The translations under genes were made by a program, and so were the position numbers. From JBBROS01 sp038229135 (GTDB lineage: Bacteria; Pseudomonadota; Alphaproteobacteria; Acetobacterales; Acetobacteraceae), in NCBI GenBank assembly GCA_038229135.1, contig JBBROS010000009.1, positions 1 to 64,000 on the forward strand: 64,000 nucleotides of DNA, written 5' to 3'. Under the pieces are notes generated by a model. The model ran no database searches. It had not been told where the DNA came from and worked only from the letters and a program-made list of their open reading frames with translations. Below are positions 51,190-59,824 of the stretch, piece by piece. How positions within the stretch are numbered: position 1 is the first letter of the stretch; each line of letters opens with the position of its first letter.

Positions 51190-52220
51190 TCGTCGCGGGA
51201 CGCGGCGGGCACCTGGCGCTGGCGGCGCTGGCCTTGGCGATAGCGGCGCTGCCGTGGTTCGGCTCCAGCTACCATGTGGGGTTCGTGGCCACGGCGCTGG
51301 TCGCGGCGCTGTTCGCGCTCAGCCTGCAGGTGCTGGTGGGCGCGGTGGGCATGGTGAGCCTCGGGCATGCGGCGCTGTTCGGCGTCGGGGCCTACGTGGT
51401 GTGGTTCCTCACGCCTACGGGCGGGCCGGCGCCAAGCATCGTCCTGACCCTGCCCACGGCGGCGCTGGCGGGCGGGCTGGTGGCGCTCGCCATCGGGGGG
51501 CTCGCGCTGCGGACCAAGGGTTTCTTCTTCCTGATGACCACCCTCGCCTTCGGTCAGATGGTCTTTTTCCTGTTCCACGACACGCCGCTCGGGGGCGGGG
51601 CGGACGGCGTGTTCATCACACGCCCGGCGCTGGGTGTGTTCGACTGGGTGTGGGAGGTGCCGCGGCGGCAGCGGCCCTCGGTGCTGCTGTGGATCGACCT
51701 GGGCGTGCTGGTCGCGGCCTATGCCGGGCTGGCCTGGCTGATGCGGACGCTGTTTGGGCGGGCGCTGCTGGGCATCCGCGCCAACGAGCACCGGATGGCG
51801 GCCCTGGGCCTGCCGACGCTGCGCTACAAGCTGTCCGCCTTCGTGCTGGGGGGCGCGCTGGCGGGGGTGGCGGGGCACCAATGGGCCATGACGGAGGCGT
51901 TCGTCAGCCCGGAGCTGCTCGGCTGGCACCGGTCGGCGCTGGCGCTGCTCGCCATCGTGTTGGGCGGTGTGGGGGCGCTGCACGGACCGATCCTCGGCGC
52001 GCTGGCCTTCGCCGTGCTGGGGGAGGTGGCGGGGCTGGTGACGGAGCGGCAGCACCTGGTGGAAGGGGCCGTGATCCTGTTCGTGGTGCTCGTCCTGCCG
52101 CGTGGGCTGGCCGGGCTGCGGCTTTGGCGACCCCTCGCCCATGCCCCCGCCCCCGCCCCTGCCCCCACCCCCGTTCCCATCGCCGACCCTGCCCCTGCGG
52201 CCGTGGTGGACCCGGCATGA
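51186..52220 (+). CDS. Branched-chain amino acid-type ABC transporter permease (LivM family)
   Basis: Second membrane subunit, 344 residues. It shows VGMVSLGHAALFGVGAYV, LALRTKGFFFLMTTLAFGQM and the loop GRALLGIRANEHRMAALGL, all usual for LivM. The last ~28 residues form an unusual Ala-Pro repeat (APAPAPAPTPVP) of low complexity, probably a disordered cytoplasmic tail. It overlaps livH and livG by 4 bp each (ATGA). Confidence 0.9.
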   Translation: MIVAGRGGHLALAALALAIAALPWFGSSYHVGFVATALVAALFALSLQVLVGAVGMVSLGHAALFGVGAYVVWFLTPTGGPAPSIVLTLPTAALAGGLVALAIGGLALRTKGFFFLMTTLAFGQMVFFLFHDTPLGGGADGVFITRPALGVFDWVWEVPRRQRPSVLLWIDLGVLVAAYAGLAWLMRTLFGRALLGIRANEHRMAALGLPTLRYKLSAFVLGGALAGVAGHQWAMTEAFVSPELLGWHRSALALLAIVLGGVGALHGPILGALAFAVLGEVAGLVTERQHLVEGAVILFVVLVLPRGLAGLRLWRPLAHAPAPAPAPTPVPIADPAPAAVVDPA

Positions 52221-52963
52221 CGGCGCTGCTGCGGGCCGAGGGGCTGGTGCGCCGGTTCGGCGGGCTCGCGGCCGTGGGCGGCGTGTCGTTGGCGCTCGAG
52301 CGCGGGTGCCTGCACGCCGTGATCGGGCCAAACGGGGCCGGCAAGAGCACGCTGGTGAACCTGCTTTCGGGCGAGCTGCCGCCCAGCGCCGGGCGGATCG
52401 AAGTGGCGGGGCAGGATGCGGCGGGGTGGGCGGCCTGGCGGTTCGCGCGGGCGGGCGTGGGCCGCTCCTTCCAGCGGACGAACGTGCTGCGGGCCATGAG
52501 CGTGTTCGAGAACGTGCGGCTGGCGGCGCAGGTGGGATGCACGCCGGTGCGGCGGCTGCTGCGGGCGGCCGCGCGCGAGGCGGAGCCGCGGCGCCGGGCG
52601 GAGGCGGCGATGGCGCGGGCCGGGCTGGAGGGGCTGGCGGCGCGCGGCGCGGACATCCTCAGCCACGGGCAGCTGCGGCAGCTCGAGATCGCGATGGTGC
52701 TGGCGACCGACCCCTCGGTGCTGCTGCTGGACGAGCCGCTGGCGGGCATGGGGCCGGAGGAGGCGGAGCGCATCGCCGCCCTGCTGCGGGCGCTGGCCGT
52801 GGACCACGCGGTGCTGCTGATCGAGCACGACATGGACGTGGTGTTCGCCGTGGCGGACCGGCTGACCGTCATGGTCGACGGCCTGGTGCTGGACGAGGGC
52901 ACGCCGGCGCACATCCGCAGCTCGGCGCGGGTGCGCGACGCCTATCTGGGCCACGCGGCATGA
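52217..52963 (+). CDS. ABC transporter ATP-binding protein (LivG family)
   Basis: ATPase of 248 residues. Walker A is GPNGAGKST near residue 37. The Q-loop region reads GVGRSFQRTNVLRAMSVFENV, the signature is LSHGQLRQ (SHGQ variant), Walker B is VLLLDEPLAGMGPEE, and the H-loop His is in LLIEHDMDVVF. It probably pairs with the following LivF protein to power the transporter. Confidence 0.92.
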   Translation: MTALLRAEGLVRRFGGLAAVGGVSLALERGCLHAVIGPNGAGKSTLVNLLSGELPPSAGRIEVAGQDAAGWAAWRFARAGVGRSFQRTNVLRAMSVFENVRLAAQVGCTPVRRLLRAAAREAEPRRRAEAAMARAGLEGLAARGADILSHGQLRQLEIAMVLATDPSVLLLDEPLAGMGPEEAERIAALLRALAVDHAVLLIEHDMDVVFAVADRLTVMVDGLVLDEGTPAHIRSSARVRDAYLGHAA

Positions 52964-53670
52964 CGCCGATCCTGGAGGCGGCCGGGCTGCACGCCTACTA
53001 CGGCGCGAGCCACATCCTGCGCGGGGTGGACCTGGCCGTGCTGCCGGGCCAGGCGATCGGGCTGATGGGGCGGAACGGGATGGGCAAGACGACGCTGATC
53101 CGCACGTTGCTGGGCCTGGTGCCGGCACGGGGCGGCGCCGTGCGGCTGGACGGGCGGGACGTGGCCGGGCGGCCGCCGCACCTGCGGGCGCGGGCCGGCA
53201 TTGCTGTTGTGCCGGAGGGACGCGGCGTGTTCGGGGCGCTGACCGTGCGGGAGAACCTGGTGCTGGCGGCACGGCCCGGGGTGGGCGGCACGGTGGCCTG
53301 GCCGCTCGAGCGTGTGCTGGCCGTGTTCCCACGCCTGGCGCAACGCATCGGGCACCGCGGCGGCCAGCTCTCGGGCGGTGAGCAGCAGATGGTGGCCATC
53401 GGGCGCGCGCTGATGACGAGCCCGCGCCTGCTGATCCTGGACGAGGCGACGGAGGGGCTGGCGCCGCTGATCCGGGACGAGATCTGGCGCACGATCGCGC
53501 TCATCCGGGCAGACGGGATCGCGACGCTGGTGGTGGACCGGACGGTGGCCGCCGTGCTGAGCGTGGTGGACCGGGCGACGGTGCTGGTGAAGGGCCAGGT
53601 GGCCTATGACGGCAGCCCGGCGGTGCTGGCCGGGGACGAGGCGATGCTGGCGCGGCATCTGGGCGTTTAG
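52960..53670 (+). CDS. ABC transporter ATP-binding protein (LivF family)
   Basis: ATPase of 236 residues. Walker A is GRNGMGKTT near residue 37, the family segment is AVVPEGRGVFGALTVRENL, the signature is LSGGEQQM, and Walker B is LLILDEATEGLAP. At the H-loop position it has VVDRTVAA, so the usual Glu-Gln/His (VEQN or VEH) is replaced by Asp-Arg; this is seen in some LivF branches and may be functional. It is the last gene of the operon. Confidence 0.9.
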   Translation: MTPILEAAGLHAYYGASHILRGVDLAVLPGQAIGLMGRNGMGKTTLIRTLLGLVPARGGAVRLDGRDVAGRPPHLRARAGIAVVPEGRGVFGALTVRENLVLAARPGVGGTVAWPLERVLAVFPRLAQRIGHRGGQLSGGEQQMVAIGRALMTSPRLLILDEATEGLAPLIRDEIWRTIALIRADGIATLVVDRTVAAVLSVVDRATVLVKGQVAYDGSPAVLAGDEAMLARHLGV

Positions 53671-53692
53671 GGTGGTGCGTCCGCGCTGATTG

Positions 53693-53778
53693 CTTCCCTC
53701 TCCCCAGCCCTCTCCCGCAAGGGGAGAGGGAGCCGGTCGCCCCTTTCCCCTTTCGGGAGGGGTTGGGGGGGAGGGGTG
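53693..53778. repeat. REP-like palindromic block with terminator-type hairpin
   Basis: The block begins TTCCCTCTCCCC and contains a perfect 9-bp stem, CCCTCTCCC (53708–53716) against GGGAGAGGG (53722–53730), with loop GCAAG. A second C-rich/G-rich pair follows (CCCCTTTCCCC to GGGGTTGGGG). It lies just after the LIV operon. It may stop transcription before benA or be a dispersed intergenic repeat; no T-run is present. Confidence 0.5.
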
Positions 53779-53799
53779 ACGGTGCAGCACGAGCCGTTG

Positions 53800-53814
53800 A
53801 TACCCTTGGGGTAT
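53800..53814. promoter_or_regulatory. CatM/BenM-type operator upstream of benA
   Basis: ATACCCTTGGGGTAT matches ATAC-N7-GTAT exactly. Its centre (53807) lies about 65 bp before the start site implied by the promoter at 53835–53865, the usual place for a LysR recognition site. Confidence 0.78.
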
Positions 53815-53834
53815 AAACTCAAACCAACTTCATC

Positions 53835-53865
53835 TTGGACGCGCCGCCGTCCCTGCGCCTATTCT
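53835..53865 (+). promoter_or_regulatory. Possible sigma-70-type promoter of benABCD
   Basis: TTGGAC (53835–53840) and TATTCT (53860–53865) are separated by 19 bp, a little wide but typical of activator-dependent promoters. It sits downstream of the LysR-type box and about 50 bp before the benA start. Confidence 0.4.
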
Positions 53866-53917
53866 GCGCACAACATCAGCCAGGGCCATGAAGCCCGGCA
53901 CCCATGGGAGGGCAAGC

Positions 53918-55276
53918 ATGCTCGACGCGATCCAGACGGCGCTCGACACGGCGGTGGAGGACGATGCGGACACCGGGCTGTTTCGGTGCAAGCGCAACAT
54001 CTTCACCGATCCGGAGCTGTTCGAGCTCGAGATGAAGCACATCTTCGAGGGCAATTGGATCTACTTGGCGCACGAGAGCCAGATCCCGAATGTGAACGAC
54101 TACTTCACGACGGTGATGGGCCGGCAGCCGATATTCATCGCGCGCAACAAGCAGGGGCAGCTCAACGCGTTCATCAACGCCTGCAGCCATCGCGGCGCTA
54201 TGCTGTGCCGGCACAAGAAGGGCAACAAGGCCGCCTATACCTGCCCGTTCCATGGCTGGACCTTCAACAACTCGGGCAAGCTGCTGAAGGTGAAGGACGC
54301 GGACGGCGCCGGGTATCCGGAGAGCTTCAACAAGGACGGCTCGCACGACCTGACGAAGGTGGCGCGGTTCGAGGCCTATCGCGGCTTCCTGTTCGGGAGC
54401 CTGAACGCCGACGTGAAGCCGCTGCTGGAGCATCTGGGCGAGGCGGCGAAGATCATCGACATGATCGTGGACCAGGCGCCGGAGGGCCTCGAGGTGGTGC
54501 GTGGCGCCTCGAGCTACGTGTATGACGGCAACTGGAAATTGCAGACGGAGAACGGTGCCGACGGGTACCACGTGTCGTCGGTGCACTGGAACTACGCGGC
54601 CACGACGAATCGCCGCAAGACGCAGGCCGTCGAGGACCAGGTGCGGGCCATGGACGCGGGAAGCTGGGCCAAGCAAGGCGGGGGGTTCTACTCGTTCGAG
54701 CACGGCCACCTGCTGCTCTGGACCAAGTGGAGCAACCCCGAGGACCGGCCCAACTTCGAAAAGCGGGACGAATACATCGAGAAATTCGGCCAGGCCCGCG
54801 CCGACTGGATGATCGGGCGGAGCCGCAACCTGTGCCTGTATCCGAACGTCTACCTGATGGACCAGTTCAGCTCGCAGATCCGGACCTACCGGCCCATCGC
54901 GGTCGATAAGACGGAGGTGACGATCTACTGCATCGCGCCGAAGGGCGAGAGCGATGCGGCGCGGACCCACCGCATCCGGCAGTACGAGGACTTCTTCAAC
55001 GCGAGCGGCATGGCGACGCCGGACGATCTCGAGGAGTTCCGGTCCTGCCAACTCGGGTACCAGGGTTCGGCGGCGCCTTGGAACGACCTGTGTCGCGGAG
55101 CCGCGCATTGGATCCATGGGCCGGACGAGGCGGCGGCCGCGGTTGGGCTGGAGCCGCTGTTGAGCGGGGCGAAGACGGAGGACGAGGGCCTGTTCGCCGT
55201 CCAGCACCGCTACTGGATGGACACGATGCGGGCGGCGCTCGCCAAAGATCGGGCTCGGGACCGCGCGGGCGCATGA
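53918..55276 (+). CDS. benA: Benzoate 1,2-dioxygenase, large (alpha) subunit
   Basis: Rieske non-haem iron oxygenase alpha subunit, 452 residues, that dihydroxylates benzoate to the cis-diol with BenB and BenC. The Rieske ligands are Cys89 and His91 (CSHRGAMLC) and Cys109 and His112 (CPFHGW). The mononuclear iron His218 and His223 with bridging Asp215 lie in GADGYHVSSVHW. Length is close to the known BenA. The ATG at 53918 has GGGAGGGC well placed upstream; an earlier in-frame ATG at 53888 is less likely. It overlaps benB (ATGA). Confidence 0.93.
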   Translation: MLDAIQTALDTAVEDDADTGLFRCKRNIFTDPELFELEMKHIFEGNWIYLAHESQIPNVNDYFTTVMGRQPIFIARNKQGQLNAFINACSHRGAMLCRHKKGNKAAYTCPFHGWTFNNSGKLLKVKDADGAGYPESFNKDGSHDLTKVARFEAYRGFLFGSLNADVKPLLEHLGEAAKIIDMIVDQAPEGLEVVRGASSYVYDGNWKLQTENGADGYHVSSVHWNYAATTNRRKTQAVEDQVRAMDAGSWAKQGGGFYSFEHGHLLLWTKWSNPEDRPNFEKRDEYIEKFGQARADWMIGRSRNLCLYPNVYLMDQFSSQIRTYRPIAVDKTEVTIYCIAPKGESDAARTHRIRQYEDFFNASGMATPDDLEEFRSCQLGYQGSAAPWNDLCRGAAHWIHGPDEAAAAVGLEPLLSGAKTEDEGLFAVQHRYWMDTMRAALAKDRARDRAGA

Positions 55277-55764
55277 TGCTGTCGATCGAAGATGTGCGGC
55301 AGTTCCTGTATCGCGAGGCGCGCTACCTGGACGACAAGGACTGGGATTCGTGGCTCGCGCTCTATGCCCAGGATGCCAGCTTCTGGATGCCGTCCTGGGA
55401 CGATGACGACAAGCTCGTCTCCGACCCGGCGCGCGAGGTGTCGCTCATCTACTACCCGCACAAGGGCGGGCTCGAGGATCGGGTGTTCCGCATCCGCACG
55501 GAGCGGAGCTCGGCCACGAGCCTGCCGGAGCCGCGGACGTCCCACAACATCAGCAACGTCGAGCTGCTCGAGCAGTCGGACCAGACGTGCAAGCTGCGGT
55601 TCAACTGGTTCACGCTGAACTTCCGCTACAAGACGGTCGACACCTACTTCGGCGCATCGTTCTACACACTCGATACTTCGGGCGTTGTGCCGTTGATCAA
55701 GGCGAAGAAGGTCGTTCTCAAGAACGACTACATCCACCACGTCATCGACGTCTACCATATTTAG
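55273..55764 (+). CDS. benB: Benzoate 1,2-dioxygenase, small (beta) subunit
   Basis: Structural beta subunit, 163 residues, of the ring-hydroxylating dioxygenase. The family pattern is visible: VRQFLYREARYLDDKDWDSWLALYAQDASFWMP (parts: FLYREARYLDDKDW, LYAQDASFWMPSW), DRVFRIRTERSSATSLPEPRTSH and the cone-domain end KKVVLKNDYIHHVIDVYHI. Two adjacent ATGs are possible (55273 and 55276). It lies between benA and benC. Confidence 0.93.
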   Translation: MMLSIEDVRQFLYREARYLDDKDWDSWLALYAQDASFWMPSWDDDDKLVSDPAREVSLIYYPHKGGLEDRVFRIRTERSSATSLPEPRTSHNISNVELLEQSDQTCKLRFNWFTLNFRYKTVDTYFGASFYTLDTSGVVPLIKAKKVVLKNDYIHHVIDVYHI

Positions 55765-55773
55765 GGCACAGCC

Positions 55774-56781
55774 ATGGGCCACAGCATCGCACTGAACTTC
55801 GAGGATGGCGTCACGCGCTTCGTCGACTGCGCGTCGACGGAGACGGTGGCGGATGCGTCATACCGCATCGGTATCAACATCCCGCTCGACTGCCGCGATG
55901 GGGCATGCGGCACGTGCAAGGTGCATGTCGAGGCAGGCGCCTACTCCGGCGGCGACTACATCGAGGACGCGCTGAGCGACGAGGAGGCGGCACAGGGCTT
56001 TGCTCTGGCCTGCCAGATGAAGCCGCAAACCGACCTGGTGCTGCGCGTGCTGGCGGGCTCCGAGGCGTGCAAGACGCGCCCGGCGGCGCATGCGGCGACG
56101 ATCGGGGCGCTCACCCGGCTCTCGGACACGACCACGGCGTTTACGCTCACGAATTGCGGGGGCATCGGGTTCCTGCCTGGGCAGTATGTGAACATCGAGG
56201 TGCCGGGCACGGGGCAGCACCGGTCCTACTCGTTCAGCTCGGCGCCGGGCGCGGCGGAGGCCGGGTTCCTGGTGCGGCACATCCCGGGCGGCCAGATGAC
56301 GGGGTTCCTGGAGGGAGCGGCGCCCGGGGCGGCGATGCGCTTCACCGGGCCGATCGGCAGCTTCTATCTGCGCGAGGTGAAACGGCCGGTGCTGATGCTC
56401 GCGGGGGGCACGGGGCTCGCGCCGTTCCTTTCCATGCTGGGGCGGCTGGCCAGCGCGGGCTGCGCGCATCCCGTGCACCTGGTGTATGGCGTCACGCGGG
56501 ATGCGGACCTCGTGCATGTGGAGGATCTCGCGGCCTATGCGGCGCGGATCGCAGGGTTCGGCTTCACGACCGTGGTGGCCGACGAGGCTTCGGCGCATCC
56601 CCGCAAGGGCTGGGTCACGCAGCACCTGGACCCGGCGCACCTGCATGGCGGCGACGTGGACGTGTATCTGTGCGGGCCGCCGCCCATGGTGGAGGCGGTG
56701 CGCGCCCATTTCGAGGCCGCTGGCGTGATGCCGGCCAGCTTTCATTGGGAAAAATTCGCGCCGAGCGGGGTGGCTGCGTGA
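55774..56781 (+). CDS. benC: Benzoate 1,2-dioxygenase electron transfer component
   Basis: Reductase of 335 residues that moves electrons from NADH to the BenAB oxygenase. It has an N-terminal plant-type 2Fe-2S domain (CRDGACGTCKVHVEAG near residue 41 and the fourth Cys in LACQM), then FAD-binding RSYSFSSAP near residue 150, and an NAD-binding domain with LAGGTGLAPFLSML and YLCGPPPMVEAV near the C-terminus. It begins 9 bp after benB and overlaps benD (GTGA). Confidence 0.93.
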   Translation: MGHSIALNFEDGVTRFVDCASTETVADASYRIGINIPLDCRDGACGTCKVHVEAGAYSGGDYIEDALSDEEAAQGFALACQMKPQTDLVLRVLAGSEACKTRPAAHAATIGALTRLSDTTTAFTLTNCGGIGFLPGQYVNIEVPGTGQHRSYSFSSAPGAAEAGFLVRHIPGGQMTGFLEGAAPGAAMRFTGPIGSFYLREVKRPVLMLAGGTGLAPFLSMLGRLASAGCAHPVHLVYGVTRDADLVHVEDLAAYAARIAGFGFTTVVADEASAHPRKGWVTQHLDPAHLHGGDVDVYLCGPPPMVEAVRAHFEAAGVMPASFHWEKFAPSGVAA

Positions 56782-57557
56782 CACCCTGGGCCAACCGGTT
56801 CGCAGGCAAGGTGGCCGTCGTCACGGGGGCGGCGCAGGGCATCGGGCGCGAGGTGGCGCTGCGGCTGGCCGCCGAGGGGGCGCGCGTGGCGTTGGCGGAC
56901 CGGTCCCCACTGGTGCAGGAGGCGCGCGACGAGGCGGGCGGCGAGGCCATCGCGGTCGAGGGTGACGTGGAGCAATACGGTGCGTGCTGCGCGCTGATGG
57001 ACGCGGCCATGGCGGCGTTCGGGCGGATCGACGTGCTGGTGAACAACGTGGGCGGCACGATCTGGGCCAAGCCGTATGGGGAGTATGAGGAGCACCAGGT
57101 GGAGGCCGAGATCCGCCGCTCGCTGTTCCCCACGCTCTGGTGCTGCCGGGCCGTGCTGCCGCCCATGCTGGCCGGCGGCGGAGGCGCCATCGTCAACGTA
57201 TCCTCGGTGGCCACGCGCGGGCTGAACCGGGTGCCGTATGCGGCGGCCAAGGGCGGCGTGAACGCGCTGACCGTCGGGCTCGCCTGGGAGTATGCGGAGC
57301 AGGGCATCCGCGTGAACGCGGTGGCGCCCGGCATCACGGAGGCCCCGCCCCGGCGCATCCCGCGCGGCACTCAGTCATCGACTCAGGCGGACCGCGCCGG
57401 GTTCCAGGTGGTGGTGGAGCAGAGCGTGCAGTCGAGCTTCATGCGGCGCTACGGCACCATGGGGGAGCAGGCGGCCGCGATCCTGTTCCTGGCTTCCGAC
57501 GAGGCGTCCTACATCACCGGGACGGTGTTGCCGGTCGCCGGGGGGGATGTGGGATGA
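56778..57557 (+). CDS. benD: 1,6-dihydroxycyclohexa-2,4-diene-1-carboxylate dehydrogenase
   Basis: SDR enzyme of 259 residues that oxidises and decarboxylates the benzoate cis-diol to catechol. The NAD motif is VTGAAQGIG near residue 14. NNVGGTIW near residue 90, Ser in VNVSSVATRGLNRV and the Tyr/Lys pair YAAAKGG near residue 155 complete the active site. The Pro-rich substrate loop ITEAPPRRIPRG is specific to BenD. The start is GTG at 56778, overlapping the benC stop. Confidence 0.92.
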   Translation: MTPWANRFAGKVAVVTGAAQGIGREVALRLAAEGARVALADRSPLVQEARDEAGGEAIAVEGDVEQYGACCALMDAAMAAFGRIDVLVNNVGGTIWAKPYGEYEEHQVEAEIRRSLFPTLWCCRAVLPPMLAGGGGAIVNVSSVATRGLNRVPYAAAKGGVNALTVGLAWEYAEQGIRVNAVAPGITEAPPRRIPRGTQSSTQADRAGFQVVVEQSVQSSFMRRYGTMGEQAAAILFLASDEASYITGTVLPVAGGDVG

Positions 57558-57579
57558 GGCTGCACACCACGACGCATCC

Positions 57580-57666
57580 GTCATCGCGAGCCGAAGGCGT
57601 GGCGATCCAGGGGCCGCCGGGCCTGCTCTGCGAGCCTCTGGATCGCCACGCTTCGCTCGCGATGAC
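57580..57666. repeat. Dispersed palindromic repeat, copy 1
   Basis: An ~87-bp element bounded by GTCATCGCGAG (57580–57590) and CTCGCGATGAC (57656–57666), with inner arms GGCGATCCAGGGG and CCTCTGGATCGCC. The same design occurs at 62836–62923. It fills the spacer between benD and catA and could form a large hairpin that affects mRNA stability or readthrough. Confidence 0.8.
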
Positions 57667-57715
57667 GCAACTCTGAAGCCTCGGCTCGAGGCGCAACAAC
57701 AAGGGAGTAACGCCA

Positions 57716-58642
57716 ATGTCCGACCTGTTGAACGACAGCCCCGTGAAGAACCTGCTGGACCGCATTGCGGGCCTGGACAACGACGCGGGCGACCAGCGCC
57801 TGAAGCAGATCGTGGCCCGCGTGGTGGGCGACATCGTCCGCACCGTGGAGGATTTCGACGTCACGCCCAGCGAGTTCTGGGCGGCGATGGCGTATCTTAC
57901 GGAGGTGGGCCAGGCCAACGAGATGGGCCTGCTGGTGCCGGGCGTGGGGCTGGAGCACGTGATCGACCTGCGGATCGATGCCGAGGAGCGTGCCGCCGGC
58001 ATCACGGGCGGCACGCCGCGGACCATCGAGGGGCCGCTCTGGGTGGAGGGGGCGCCGATGTCCAAGCACGAGGCGCGGCTGGATGACGGGGCCGAGCAGG
58101 GCGAGGTGCTGTTCATGCAGGGCCAGGTGCGGGACGTGCACGGCAAGCCGGTCCCGGGCGCCATCGTGGATGTGTGGCATGCGAACACCCTGGGCGGTTA
58201 CTCGTTCTTCGACCCCAGCCAGGCGCCCTGGAACCTGCGTCGCCGGATCGAGACGGATGCGGAGGGCCGCTACCGCCTGCGCACGCTCATGCCCGCGGGC
58301 TACGGCCTGCCGCCAGATGGCCCGACGCAGAAGCTGCTCACCCAGCTCGGCCGCCACGGCCGCCGCCCGGCGCACGTCCACTTCCTCGTGTCGGCGCCGG
58401 GCTACCGGCAGCTGACCACGCAGATCAACATCGACGGCGACGCCTATCTGCATGACGACTTCGCCTTCGCGACCCGCGACGACCTCATCCCGCCCGTGAC
58501 GCGCCACGCGGACCCGGCGGACCTCAACCGCCACGGGCTGAACGCGCCCTATGCCGAAATCGGGTTCGACTTCACGCTGAACGCCGAGACGGGCGCCCTG
58601 CCCGGCACCGTCGTCGAGCGCGCCCACGCGAAGGCGGCCTAG
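57716..58642 (+). CDS. catA: Catechol 1,2-dioxygenase
   Basis: Intradiol Fe(III) dioxygenase of 308 residues that cleaves catechol to cis,cis-muconate. The iron ligands line up: Tyr162 (GGYSFFDP), Tyr196 (AGYGLPPDG), His220 and His222 (RPAHVHF), near the positions known for CatA. The N-terminal helical dimer domain (LDRIAGLDNDAGDQRLKQIV) is present. AAGGGAG precedes the ATG. catB begins directly at the next base after its stop. Confidence 0.93.
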   Translation: MSDLLNDSPVKNLLDRIAGLDNDAGDQRLKQIVARVVGDIVRTVEDFDVTPSEFWAAMAYLTEVGQANEMGLLVPGVGLEHVIDLRIDAEERAAGITGGTPRTIEGPLWVEGAPMSKHEARLDDGAEQGEVLFMQGQVRDVHGKPVPGAIVDVWHANTLGGYSFFDPSQAPWNLRRRIETDAEGRYRLRTLMPAGYGLPPDGPTQKLLTQLGRHGRRPAHVHFLVSAPGYRQLTTQINIDGDAYLHDDFAFATRDDLIPPVTRHADPADLNRHGLNAPYAEIGFDFTLNAETGALPGTVVERAHAKAA

Positions 58643-59815
58643 GTGCCGGACGCTCTCGTGCACGTGGCGGCGGACCTGGTGCGGGACCTGGTGCGGGACA
58701 TGGTCGTCAGCACGCTCCACAGCACCATCGTGGACGTGCCGACGGTGCGGCGGCACAAGCTGTCGAACACGTCCGTCTCGGCGCAGAGCTACGTGATCGT
58801 GCAGGTGCGGCTGGCCAACGGGGTGGAGGGCATCGGCGAGGCCGCCACCCTGGGCGGGCCGCGCTGGAGCGAGGAAAGCGTCGAGGGCATCAAGGCCACC
58901 ATCGACACCTACCTGGCGCCGGCCGTGCTGGGGCACAGGGCGGACCTGGTGGTGGCGGCCGGGGCCCGGATGGACCAGGCCGCCAAGCGCAACAATGCGG
59001 CCAAGGCGGCTGTGGAGACGGCGCTGTTCGACGCGGTGGGCCGCACGCTCGGCCTGCCCGTGAGCGCCCTGCTGGGCGGGGCCGTGCGGGATAGGATGGA
59101 GGTGCTGTGGACGCTGGCCTCGGGCGACCCGGTGCAGGAGGCGGAGGAAGCGGAGCGCAAGCTCGCGGCCCGGCTTCACCGCCGCTTCAAGGTCAAGATC
59201 GGCGCCCAGGCCCCCGCCGCCGACATGGCCCGCATGGCGCACCTGGCCCGGGCACTCGAGGGCCGGGCGGAGCTGATCGTGGACGCGAACCAGGCCTGGG
59301 ACGAGGCCACGAGCGCCCGGTGCCTGCCGGTCCTGCACGAGTTGGGCATCACGCTGGTGGAGCAGCCGCTGCCGGCGTGGAACATCGCCGGGCTGGCGCG
59401 GCTGCGGGCGCGGCCGAACACGCCGCCGATCCTGGCCGACGAGTGCGTGTTCAGCGTGCACGACATGATGGCCGTGGGGTGTGCGGGCGCTGCGGACGCC
59501 GTGTCGCTGAAGCTCGTGAAGCACGCCGGGCTGCTGGGGCTGAAGCAGGTGGCGGCGGTGGCCGAGGCCTGCGGGGTCGCGCTCTATGGCGGCTGCCTGC
59601 TCGAAAGCTCCGTGGGGGCGGCCGCGCACCTGCAGGCCTTCGCGACCCTGCGGGAGGTTGCCTGGGGGTGCGAGCATTTCGGACCGCAGATCCTGACCGG
59701 GGACCTGGTGACGGAGCCGCTGCGCTTCGCCGATTTCGAGATCCATCTGCCGACGGGGCCGGGCATCGGGGTGCAGCTCGACCCCGACAAGCTCCGCGCC
59801 TACGCGCGCACCTAG
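58643..59815 (+). CDS. catB: Muconate cycloisomerase
   Basis: Enolase-superfamily enzyme of 390 residues that turns cis,cis-muconate to muconolactone. It has the substrate loop TVRRHKLSN, the KxK motif FKVKIG near residue 170, metal ligands in IVDANQAWDE near residue 200 and LADECVFS near residue 250, and the second acid/base Lys in SLKLVKHAG. The GTG start at 58643 gives a 19-residue extension with the repeat DLVRDLVRDMV; an ATG at 58700 would match the shorter usual N-terminus but has no ribosome-binding site. Confidence 0.9.
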   Translation: MPDALVHVAADLVRDLVRDMVVSTLHSTIVDVPTVRRHKLSNTSVSAQSYVIVQVRLANGVEGIGEAATLGGPRWSEESVEGIKATIDTYLAPAVLGHRADLVVAAGARMDQAAKRNNAAKAAVETALFDAVGRTLGLPVSALLGGAVRDRMEVLWTLASGDPVQEAEEAERKLAARLHRRFKVKIGAQAPAADMARMAHLARALEGRAELIVDANQAWDEATSARCLPVLHELGITLVEQPLPAWNIAGLARLRARPNTPPILADECVFSVHDMMAVGCAGAADAVSLKLVKHAGLLGLKQVAAVAEACGVALYGGCLLESSVGAAAHLQAFATLREVAWGCEHFGPQILTGDLVTEPLRFADFEIHLPTGPGIGVQLDPDKLRAYART

Positions 59816-59824
59816 GAGAGGCCC

